NCBI GenBank assembly: GCA_034231615.1
Contig: CM067298.1
Span: 54,774,883 to 54,838,882 of the forward strand
Source: Meghimatium bilineatum
Lineage: Eukaryota; Mollusca; Gastropoda; Stylommatophora; Philomycidae
Direction: 5' to 3'
Length of the DNA: 64,000 nucleotides
The position numbers and the translations under genes are program-made. This document shows positions 37,501 to 50,192 of the stretch, one piece after another. The notes beneath the pieces were generated by a model that worked only from the letters and a program-made list of their open reading frames with translations, had not been told where the DNA came from and searched no databases. How positions within the stretch are numbered: the first letter of the stretch is position 1; each line of letters begins with the position of its first letter.

Positions 37501-40500
37501 CTAGTCTATAAAACAGACTGACATGAAAAATCAGCCAACAGAATACAGAACCAATTAAATTGATGTTTTGACTTAAAGGTCTTTAACAAGACAAAATACA
37601 GAACAAATAGAGAAGAGAAAATAATAATATATAAGAGAATGGTCTAGACTAGATTTGAATAAATAATTATTTTTTTCAACTACAATTATTGTATCAATAT
37701 TGTTTCTGATGAAGGTATTTCATTAAAACGTAAATTGATTGTCCTTAATTCTCTATTATCATTTCTTGAATCATCTCATCAGTTTAAGTGGTAATTTATT
37801 TTTAACAAGTCTATACTTATGTATAGGCAATATTTCTTTTTTTATAAAGGGTGTAAGATTGACATATTTTATAATAAATTTAAGAAATAGTTTGCGAGAT
37901 GATGACATAAGCATATTTCAGTCAGTCATTGTGTAAAACCAAGGCAAGAGACCAAAAGAATCAACTGCAGTCACTATTCATTATTATATTAATTTAAAAA
38001 ACTTACTACTGAGTAACAATAACTTATTACTTTCAGGCATGTATATAATATTTACTTTACATACCAATGTTTTTAATCTTGCACTTGACATAGATGTCAC
38101 AAGCATTAACTCTTAATGTATGCCCAGACAGTGTGGTAATTGGAACTCCTTTGTGTGACCACACTTTCACATCTCCATCACTGCTACCAGAGACAATGCA
38201 TCCATACTGGAGATATATATTTTGATTAATACATTTAATGGTATAGTACCAGTAGACATTTACATTTACATTTACAGCTTGAATAGGGCTCATTAGCCAT
38301 CTACAAACTCATAATCAAGGACATAACTAAAATTGAATTTTCAAAAGTGGATGTAACAAATGGTCATCATCACTTGTGATGGACGAACAACACAACACCA
38401 GTAGACAGGACTACATTCCAACTTTTTATAAAATCTGCCCCAATTACAAATTTTGTGACGTCACTGACTGCTGGCTGAGTCTTAGATACAAAATGGCAAA
38501 CGTAATTGTAAGTTTGTTGAGCTTACCTGCAACTGCTAAAGATGTAGTAAGTCTGTTACAGTCGCAAGGAATGTTGCTGGATGCAAAGATGTGTGAACCA
38601 CCCACTGAAAACCCCACCCATACTTCTTTCTTTTCACTTTATACTCCTTTATTCCTAGCAGCATCAAGGGTAGAAGAGTTTTTCTGAAGATGTCTTTTTT
38701 TGTGTATCATATATGTTTGTTTTTGTTGACTCTTTTATTTCTGTAATCCATCGTTTACAAGGTCTGTACCTGGCTTTGTATCCATCCTGTCTGTATAGAA
38801 AGTTTTTTGAGGGACACTGTCTGGTGGTATTCTGGAAGCATGCAAAAACCACTTAATCTATTGTCTTCTGATGTAATCCAGGATTGGCATTGTGTTTGTT
38901 AGTTTTCTGATGTTTTCATTCCTGATTCTGTCTCTTATTGTTATTCTGAGGATTCTACATAGACAGGTCATTTCTGTTGTAAAAAGTTTTGTTTTGAATT
39001 CTGATGTTAGTGTCCACGCTTGACATTGGTAGTATAGTGATGGTATGATGATCGTTTTATATAGTGCAATTTTGGTGTTCATGCTAACATATTTGTTTTT
39101 GAAAACAAGAGACATCTACCCCAAGATCCATTGTGCTATGTTGCATCTATGTTGGATATATTTGGTGTTTTTCCAATTTTATGATATGATGCTTCCAAGA
39201 TAAGTAAATTCTTTCACTTGTTTAAGTTGTTGATCCTCAATTAAAATGATATTTCTTTCTGCTTTTGCGATTGACATTACCTCAGTTTTTTTCTGTGTTT
39301 ATCTTCATGTTAAAAGTCCCTACATGTTTTGTGAAGTTTATTTATATGTTGTTGCTATTCTTTCATTGTTGCTATTATTGCTTGATAGTCTGCAAATAGA
39401 AGTTCGCTCAGGAGGTTGTTTAGGTTGTCTTCTTCATTAGTGTTGCCAATTTTACATATGCAATGATATGTGTGATGAATAACAAGGGAGATAGAACAGA
39501 TCCTTGTCACACTCCAGAGTGTATGTGGAATTTATCTGAAAGCACAACACTAGTTGCAACTGAACATTGACTGCCTGTGTAACTACTTCTACACAAGTTG
39601 ATTAGATGTGGTGAAATCCCACATTTTGTTAGTATTTTCCAAAGTTGTTGTATGTCTACTTTGTCTAAAGCTTTTTCTTGGTCGATAAACACGATATACA
39701 ATTCTTTATTGTTTTCAGTTGTCTTTTCTGCCAGTTGTTGGAGCCTAAAAATGGCATCTTTACAGCATTTGTTCTTGCATAATCCCATTTGAGTGTTGAT
39801 AAGCTTCATTTGATGAATGTTGTGTGTTCCCATTGAGTACTGAAGCTTTTCTCTCAGCAAGCATGGTTCCAGTAAAGGAGAAGCTCAACAGTTGAGTTGG
39901 GCCTAGGCTTGTTTGTCTGCTTAGCTGTGTGTGCATGACTAAGTCTCTACCCATATTTTAGAGCACTAGGGACTAGAAGCTTGTTCTCAGCTGAACAATA
40001 ATTTAGGTCCAACTTCCATGCATCAATTTCTCCATTCTAATTGCACTTGGCACTGCCCTCTGCACACCTGTTACTCTTTACCAAAATGTTGACTCTTAGT
40101 TCGGCCACACAGGAGGCATTTCAGCTATTGTAATCCTGAAGGGCGTTACAGACCTGACATATTTATTACCCAGCGCTGAATGAAATAATTCACGTGGAGG
40201 CTTGGATTTCGCTTCTGGTTCAAAGATACCGTTTCTCAATTTTGCGAATTTTATACAGCAGCCAGAGTTTGTGCATTTGCAAGCACAACTCAACATTTTC
40301 CATCGTCATATTTTTGTACAAGTCCTATTAGGTTGTCATTGTTTTTGACCAGTGCACATTCAATATTTATACAGGTAAGACAATTTCGTTGTTCTTCATG
40401 TTAATTTAGTAGGCCTAATATCATTACTTTACATACAGTGTCAAATTTGTTAGATCATCGTTTACCATAAGAATGTGCAAAATAAACCTATTATGCCACC

Positions 40501-43500
40501 ATCAAACACTAGTTTAGCATGTATATCTAGTTAGATCTCATTTTACTTGTGCAAATATGATCGAAATTAGTTACATTGCGCAATTAGATCATGTAAAAGA
40601 TTCATTCTTTGTGTAGCATTAACGTTACGAACGTGTCTTCATGATAATTTTTCAATTGGTTGTCGGCAAATATTAAGTCCAAAATAAACCTATTATGCCA
40701 CCATCAAACACTAGTTTAGCATGTATATCTAGTTAGATCTCATTTTACTTGTGCAAATATGATCAAAATTAGTTACATTGCGCAATTAGATCATGTAAAA
40801 GATTCATTCTTTGTGTAGCATTAACGTTACGAACTTGTCTTCATGATAATTTTTCTATTCGTGGTCGGCAAATATAAGTCCAAAATAAACCTATTATGCC
40901 ACCATCAAATACTAGTTTAGCTTGTATATCTAGTTAGATCTCATTTTACTTGTGCAAATATGATCAAAATTAGTTACATTGCGCAATTAGATCATGTAAA
41001 AGATTCATTCTTTGTGTAGCATTAACGCTACGAACTTGTCTTCATGATAATTTTTCAATTGGTTGTCGGCAAATATTAAGTCCAAAATAAACCTATTATG
41101 CCACCATCAAACACTAGTTTAGCATGTATATCTAGTTATATCTCATTTTACTTGTGCAAATATGATCGAAATTAGTTACATTGCGCAATTAGATCATGTA
41201 AAAGATTCATTCTTTGTGTAGCATTAACGCTACGAACTTGTCTTCATGATAATTTTTCTATTCGTGGTCGGCATATTTAAGTCCAAAATAAACCTATTAT
41301 GCCACCATCAAACACTAGTTTAGCATGTATATCAAGTTAGATCTCCTTTTACTTGTGCATATATGATCAAAATTAGTTACATTGCGCAATTAGATCATGT
41401 AAAAGATTCATTCTTTGTGTAGCATTAACGTTACGAACTTGTCTTCATGATAATTTTTCTATTCGTGGTCGGCAAATATAAGTCCAAAATAAACCTATTA
41501 TGCCACCATCAAATACTAGTTTAGCTTGTATATCTAGTTAGATCTCATTTTACTTGTGCAAATATGATCAAAATTAGTTACATTGCGCAATTAGATCATG
41601 TAAAAGAATCATTCTTTGTGTAGCATTAACGCTACGAACTTGTTTTCATGATAATTTTTCAATTGGTTGTCGGCAAATATTAAGTCCAAAATAAACCTAT
41701 TATGCCACCATCAAACACTAGTTTAGCATGTATATCTAGTTAGATCTCATTTTACTTGTGTAAATATGATCGAAATTAGTTACATTGCGCAATTAGATCA
41801 TGTAAAAGATTCATTCTTTGTGTAGCATTAACGCTACGAACTTGTCTTCATGATAATTTTTCTATTCGTAGTCGGCATATTTAAGTCCAAAATAAACCTA
41901 TTATGCCACCATCAAACACTAGTTTAGCATGTATATCAAGTTAGATCTCCTTTTACTTGTGCATATATGATCAAAATTAGTTACATTGCGCAATTAGATC
42001 ATGTAAAAGATTCATTCTTTGTGTAGCATTAACGCTACGAACTTGTTCTGTGTGATAGTTATCAATCGCGGTTGGATCCCCATAACCGTTCGAATAAGTT
42101 CGTTGCATGCTACACATACACAGAAAAGTAATTTACTATTGTAATAAGTATATGTTATACGTTTCTTTTGTGAAAATGTGTTAATATTTTTAAATTTATT
42201 TCAAAACAGGATCGATCACTGCAGTTCACTACACATGCGATTTTTGAATGATTTGTGCAGAATTTGTGTAGGAAGAACATTATCGAAGAAAGATAAAAGG
42301 ATGCAGAAGAAACCACGGTCCTGTAGCTTATATCAAAGTGACCTGGCTAGTATTTATGGGATAGATATCATGGACGATAGTGAAACAAAACATTCAACCA
42401 CATTGTGTGTCAAGTGTGTAATGCGAAATCATAAACTCAAAATCAACAAGGATAGTAAATCTCTAGCTCGAGCCAAATTGATAGCTACTAACAGTGCCCA
42501 CATCTGGATGGATTTTAATCCTAACCTAACTGTTTTAGAATGTTCCGTGTGTAGTCATCATCAATGTATGAACTGTGGCAGCATAAAAAGAAAGAGAGTT
42601 TTTGATAATTCTGATAATGATCATGATGTATCTGTGTCTGTGTTATTTCCTGCTACAGAAACAGAGGAAGATATTCTAATGCCAGTGACAGCAAGATTGT
42701 CTCCACAAATCACCAATAGTAATAACAATCCAACAAATTTAACAGTACCCACAGCTCGCCGTTGTCTTCAATATAATAATGGAATATTTTCCACATTTGC
42801 AACAACTGCATATCCACAATGTAGCTATACCAGCACACCTTCCATATTTACACCTGCATTTGCACATCTTCACTATAACAGCACACCTTCCACATTTACA
42901 ACTCCTGCATATCCACAATGTAGTTATACCAGCACACCCTCCACATATTTTAGACCTTCAACGCCCAATAACATACACGATTCTGCTATATCTAGCATAT
43001 ATCCTGCAGTTACAACATGTACAGTTTCTGAATTCAGAAAGTTAACATCAGACAGCGCCACTTCTCCCATGATAAAACATGACTTTAGTTTTTAAAAATC
43101 TATCAGCAAACCTATATCAGAACAGAACCATTGACAAATAAGGAAGAATTATTACTCACACATCTAATTAGAAGGAAGCTTTACAACAACCCTAATAAAC
43201 TTTTACGGTGCAAAACAGGAGGACAACCTTTAGTGTTTCAAAGAATAATAATTCCACGAAAACAAACAAATCTAATTGGCACACCAACAAAAAGAAGAAG
43301 AACTAATTTGCTATGCAGTGTACGGAAACATATTGCATGAGATACGCGATACGTGTGGGAGAATAACATCACAAGATGGACAGGGTACAGTCTAGCAGAG
43401 TGCATCACCAAAACAAGAGGCAGGGGATGTTGAGATCTGTTGCAGCCAACCTTTGTTGCAGAAATGGTACTAGATGATGTCTACCTGCCAAGTTTCTGGC

Positions 43501-46500
43501 TTGCCTCCCCTGATTTCACCAGGGGACAATTGAAGGGTTTCTCTTATTTCCCTTGAATTTTCTAATTGCAATTGAATTGACAGTGGGCGTGAACAGTGAA
43601 CACGCCCACCTCTGGTTTATTGATATCTCCTTAAAAACTAAAAGTCCATCTAGTTACAGGTGTGTCTGGTGCTGTGCTTTTCTCATTGTGCTCATGTTAT
43701 CTTTACGGGATCAGAGACTTCACCACGAATCTCGATATTCGTGATATCAGGTCATAGGCACTGGCCGCCTCTCCAATGCATCTGCATTTCAACTGCCCGA
43801 GTTGGAATGTTGTGTGTCGACCAGGGATACTATATGTGTTGGCACAGGTGTCAGAGATATTTCTTGCCTTTTTGCCATCAATTATCATTCCATCTGCAGC
43901 CTTCCACATTCACGGGCATGATCCACCAACAAAAGTGTTGGTCAGAAGCAGCATAAGTTGCTGTAATTCTGTTTACAGGGTGTACCATGAGGAGGTACTT
44001 TGGAATCTTGGTTATCTGCTAACCTTGGGTCCGCTGAGAGCAATGCGGTAGCCATAGCACCCTGTTTAATTAGTTATTTCCAGATAGTCATCTGTTCTGA
44101 TCATATTCTACTATTTCACATTTTCTATTCTAGTAGACATACATCATGTCTATATCTTTCTGATCATTTCCCTTGCTGTTCTCTATGTTTTTGTGTTATA
44201 CAACAGTGCAAATTGAAGTTTCTTTCTTCTCTGTGTTCCTTGGTTTATGAGGTGAGGCATGAACAGCTATTCCTCCATGCCACAAAGGCTGATGTCTCTC
44301 TGACTTCAGAGTTTAATATTCTTAGGGTGTTTGAACTTTTTTCTTAGATCTGTACTGTAGAATCCTATATAACAAATTGGTCTGCATCAAAGCAATATTT
44401 ATGTAATAACCAAAATTTGATTTTGTTCTCTGACAATTCAGGCATGGGATAATCACTGAAGATGGATTTCGGTTTATCCATAACATTCTAGCTACTCTTC
44501 TTTGTTGTGCTGATGCATTTATTCGCTTTTCACTAGAAGCTGTGCTTTTTTTTAGTGTAAAGTGCAATGTAGCTCTATTTTGTGAAAGTTCTTCCCATGT
44601 ATCTTGGTCTATTTCATAGACTTTCAGTTAGATCTTTAACGATTCCTTGTAGCGCTTCTTTTGGTAATCTTGAGAATGTAAGAGCCCTTCTGCAGCTCAC
44701 CATAGAAAAGTATCTTTGGTAGGTGATGATCTGGCATACATACTAGATGATCTGTCCAACAAATCTGTGTCTGCATCAGAATAGTGTCAATGCTAGGGAT
44801 ACCAGATCTGTGAAGGACAATAGTATCCGGATTCTTGTGTTGCTAACTAATGTTCACAACTTTTCTAAGACAAGTTGCATGAAAGTGGTTGAGTTTCCTC
44901 ACATGTCATCTATACACAGTCCATGTTTCACCAGCGTATAATAGCACTGGAAGTACTACTTCTATGTAAATTTTAAGCTTAGTCTGCAGGTTAATGCCAT
45001 TTCTATGCCATACATTTGCGTACAATCTTCCAATAGATCTACTTGCCCTGGAGATCCTAGTATAGACTTCATCATCAACTGTGGCATTTTGTGATAGTGT
45101 ACTACCTACATATGTGAATGTATTCGCAACTTTCAATGCTATGACATTTACCTTTACACAGGTCTCAATATAGCTTTTGCCAGGTGCTCATTGTAACATG
45201 ACTTCTGTTTTCTCCCGATCAATAGTAAGCCCAAAGTTGGCATATATTTTGGAGAATCTGTCTATAATAATTTGAAGATTAGCCTCAGAATTGACATTTA
45301 GGGCACAGTCATCAGCAAAAAAGGAGATCCCTGATGTGTGATTTGACTTTGGTAATTGCCCGAAGCATCTAAGTTTTGAATAATTTTCAATAAATGTGAT
45401 ATCTGATGTCTACTTCCAAGCCCAGATCTCTGAAAGCATCTTCCAACATAACAGAGAACATGATTCTAAACAGGGCAGTTGATACTACACATCTCTGTTT
45501 AACTGTCCTAGATAGGAAAATATGAAGATAACTACCATCATGAACTTTTAACTTGTTTTCCGTCATGCAATTACTGCACCATTGTGATAAATTTCTGTGA
45601 ACAATCATAGTTTGCTATGATCTTTCACAGACCCTCTCTACTTCCTGTGTCAAATACAAAAGGGTTTCAAAAAATGTAGAGGATTAACTTCACTGTACTT
45701 GGTTTCCCATATGTACTTCATCATTCTCAATGAAGCTGAACACCGACTGCAGAGAGTACCATTCATAGCACATAACTCCGTAGCTTCAAATGATAATCCA
45801 CAGGAATTTCCAAAAAAATTCACTTTGTACACAAGATAGCACAAGCTGGATTTGAACCAATGACCTCTTTAACACAAGGCAAACAGCTAAGGAGGTCCCC
45901 TACTATGTCTTCTTCTGTGTCCCCTACTGAGTCACATGCTTTTGTTAACACTATGAATGCTGTATACAGGTCATGATGATCTTGGCATATTTCTTGAAGT
46001 TGTCTTTCAGCAAAGACTATATCAGCTATTCTACATTATTTTCTGAAACCACATTGGCTTTTGGGCAACAATCCTTCATTAAGATGAGATGTAAGACAGT
46101 GCAAAAGAATTATAGTAAATATCTTGTCTATTCTGAAATTACTTTGATGCCAATGCATATAATAAATCATTCTGAAATATAAATCATCATTACATACCTT
46201 GTAGGCTACAGTGTTTACTGCTGATGAGTGACCACTAATTGTTTTTTTCTCTGTGGCTGTAGCTGTATCCCACACTTTCAAATTAAAATCATTTGATGCA
46301 GTCACCTATATATGAAACAATAAGAAATATTAGACATATTTTTTTACACACAATTTATTTATAAAGCACACTACTAGCACAGTTCCATCTTTCCAGATGA
46401 TAGTAGTATTGTTGTGTTATAACAATGACTATTAAACTCCAATATGATATCTGTAATAACATATTGTTGCAAAAGCTGGGAAGTAACAAAGACACCAGAA

Positions 46501-49500
46501 ATTTAAAAAATATTCATTTGAAATTAACTCTTATAAAACTAAATATTGACTGAGAAGAATTCAAGTCAATCAAATAAAAGAAGATGCCAAACAGCAATGT
46601 TTTTCTACAACAATAAGAAGAAAATGGTGGACTTATACACTTAGAATTAATGAAAATATACTGCCACTAAATGCACTTCTACTTCTTCTGTGTTCAGCAT
46701 CTGTGGTCATGCTATACCATCAGGCCTGTCATCAAGACGAAGTCCACTGTCTTCTCCAGGTCAGAGCGCTGCCCCATAGCTTTTGCCTCAAGTCTGTATC
46801 CTCTGGCCAGGTCTGTTGTCTCTGTTCTTTGTATGTTGGGCAGTCCTGGAGTATGTGTTACAGGGTCTGGGTTCCGGATCCACATCACACCTGTTATTCT
46901 TTACCAAAATTCTAACTCTTAGTTCGGCCACACACGAGGCATTTCAGTTATTGTAGTCCTGAAGGGGTGTTACAGACCTGACATATTTATTACCCAGCGG
47001 TGAATGAAATAATTCACGTGGAGGCTTGGATTTCGCTTCTGGTTCAGAGATACTGTTTCTCAATTTTGAGCATTTTATACAGCAGCCAGAGTTTGTGCAT
47101 TTGCAAGCACCACTCAACATTTTCCATCTTCATATTTTTGTACAAGTCCTATTAGATTGTCATTGTTGTTGACCAGTGCACATTCAATATTTATACAGAT
47201 ACGGCAATTTCATTATTCTTCATGTTAATTTAGTAGGCCTAATATCATTACTTTACATAGTGTCAAATTTGTTAGATCATCGTTTACCATAAGAATGTGC
47301 AAAATAAACCTATTATGCCACCATCAAACACTAGTTTAGCATGTATATCTAGTTAGATCTCCTTTTACTTGTGCATATATGATCAAAATTAATTACATTG
47401 CTCAATTAGATCATGTAAAAGATTCATTCTTTGTGTAGCATTATTATACTATACACTGTATTCGTTGCCTTCGACTGTATAGAAGATTTGTTGGTTCAAT
47501 TAATTAGGCTTCATAACGTTATTGATTATTTTCATTATTTTCATTAGTCACACTTTATATACATGGAGTCTCCGTGGCTTTTTGTGGCATGCGACTCCAA
47601 GTATATAAATAGTCACCAATGGAAAGCACCAAAATAATCAGAAAAAGTAACAGATAAGCTGTGCACAGGTCTTCTATACCATGCAGTAGGCCTATATATT
47701 TATTTTGTCAATTCTTGTCTAGCTGTAAATCAAGTAATGAATATGTACTGGATATACTTATTAAAAAAAACAACAACAAAAAAATGATAATCAGCAAAGA
47801 CCCAGAAGAACAAGAGCTAAATATAAACATATATGGAGAGAAACTACAACAAGTAAAACATTATAAATTTCTTGGATGCATAGTCACAAATGACGGCAGA
47901 TATAAAACAGAAGTTAAATGGAGAATAGGAATGGCCAAAAGTACCCTCAATGACATGAGGAAAATAATAAACTCTAAACAAATTACAAACAAGTTACAAA
48001 TGAGAATGATAAAATGTTACATCTATACTATATTAACGTATGGCTCAGCAGATACATGGACACTAAACAAACAGAGGACAGAATTGCTGCCTTTGAAATG
48101 TGGGTGTATAGAAGAATAGGGAGAACATCATGGAAAGAGAAGGAACTAAACAAAGTTAAGAGGTTCTAAAAACACTTAATATGAAGAAAGAATTACTAAG
48201 AGAAATCAAGATTAGACAAATAAAATATTTTGGACACATTAAAAGACATGACACCTTATTGAAGACCTTACTTGAGGGTAAAGTCAAAGGGAAACGAACA
48301 AGAGGTAGACAGAGATACATGTGAAAGAATAACATCACAAGATGGACAGGGTACAGTGTAGCAGAGTGCATTACCAAAACAAGAGGCAGGGGATGTTGAG
48401 ATCTGTTGCAGCCAACCTTTGTTGCAGAAATGGTACTTGATGTCTACCTGCCAAGTTTCTGGCTTGCCTCCCCTGATTTCACCAAGGGACAATTGAAGGG
48501 TATCTCTTATCTCCCTTGAATTTTCTAATTGCAATTGAATTGACAGTGAGCGTGAAAGGTGAACACACCCACCTCTGGTTTATTGATATCTCCTCAAAAC
48601 TAAAAGTTCATCCAGTCTTAGGTGTGACATGGACATTCATCTGTGTATGAGATCCTTAATCCATAAAGGTGACCCAACAGTCTGCAGTGGCCTGTTCTAA
48701 GGCGAAATATTGTGGTCTGTTGATATCTTTGGAGGAGATGTATTGCATCATGTTCATATTCCCCTTCCATTTGTTTCTTCCACTTTGCTGTGTATGTGTT
48801 GCGGATTATTGTTTTTGCTTCTCCATAAGACAGTGGGTGTCTGTGTTGCTCCATTTCAATTCCTGCCTTTGACAGAGCATCCGCTTTCTCATTTCCCATG
48901 ATTACACAGTGTGATGGTATCCACTGAATAACTGTTGATTTTTGGATCTGTCTTAGCTCATGTCTGATGTTATGCAGAAGGCTTTCGTTTCTGTTGCTCT
49001 GGATTTATTCCAGTAAGGATCTGCAATCTGTGAATATGGCTATCTTCTTTGGTCTTGGCAGTCCTGGTTCGGTGAAGGCTTTCAGTGCTTGATGGGAGTG
49101 CAACTGCTTCGGCTCTAAAATTAGAGGAGTATTTCCCGGTTGGAAAAGCTTTTGATATTGTCTTCCCATCTTTGAGTCTTATAAATATTCCACCTCCTCC
49201 ATTCCTTACTGCTCCTTCTGCAGATCCATCTGTATAGACATGTGTCCATTCCTTGGGATTGTATTTTATTTCTATTCTCTCCAGTGTCAATGCTTCTAGT
49301 TGAGGTGGAGTTTGGTATTCCTTATTAATTATTCCAGGAACCTGTGTTATTATGGAGACATTCTGGAGACTATTGCCTGGCTCTTCAAAGTCCGTTAGTG
49401 TTTAAATTTCATTTGGGAGGTTTGTGAGGATTTATTTATGTTGTTCATGGAGATCTTTGGAGATGTGACAGAAGCTGGTTCTCTTCAACCTGCTTGTGGT

Positions 49501-50106
49501 TGATCTAGAAGTTTGCGCATACATCGGATGGTTTGGCATGCGCTTAATCTTTTCCTTTTGAACAAGCACTCTTTCTTCTCTTCTGTCATCCTATGGCGGA
49601 TGTTTACATGTTTTCCCATTGCATGGATTGGAGTGGTTTTCATCCCTCCTGAGATAAGTCGAAGTCCTGCATTTTGTACTTTAGATAGGCGATCAATATT
49701 TGTTTTTGATGCTGATGCCCAGGCTGTCATTCCATATTCTACTACAGGTCCGACTGTACCAATGTAGACTTTTCGGAGATGCACTAAAATGGGCACTAGA
49801 TAGCACAAAAGAAAGTGGAACAGCAAGAAAAACTTTGCAGAATAACCATCACAGAGTATCGCATACGACCTTGAATTTCAATACCATGCAAAATTACACA
49901 CAGTATAATCACATTTCTCAAACTTCACAGCACCTATGCACTGCATTCTGAATACAGGTAGAAGGAACATATGTAGATAGAGATTTTATAAACTACAATC
50001 CATGTTGATATGACTAGCAAGAGCAAACTGAACCACATTATTCATATCTCTCTCTCTCTGTCTCTGTGTGTGTGTGTGCGTGCGTGCCTGCCTACCTGCA
50101 TGCGTA

Positions 50107-50192
<86 letters not shown>

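Larger units (their letters stand above)
40063..43345 (+). mobile_element. RAG1-N-like element, copy 1
   Basis: This repeated element starts at about CACACCTGTTA; the next 400 bases and one array unit recur at 46888-47445. It holds a Cys-rich short minus-strand ORF, a tandem array of about 201-base units, and a plus-strand ORF resembling the RAG1 N-terminal zinc-binding region. No transposase core is seen. The right end is not defined, because LINE 3' sequence abuts at about 43352. I recall an element of this kind (N-RAG-TP) described from a sea slug; relation to it is an inference. Confidence 0.7.

Noticed and set aside
40481..42046. CRISPR-like array
   Set aside because: The units are contiguous 201-202 bp tandem repeats without unique spacers, in a eukaryotic genome.
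43660..44347. Cluster of overlapping frames of about 100 residues
   Set aside because: They overlap in several frames and have no motif or splice structure. Probably chance in old repeat sequence.
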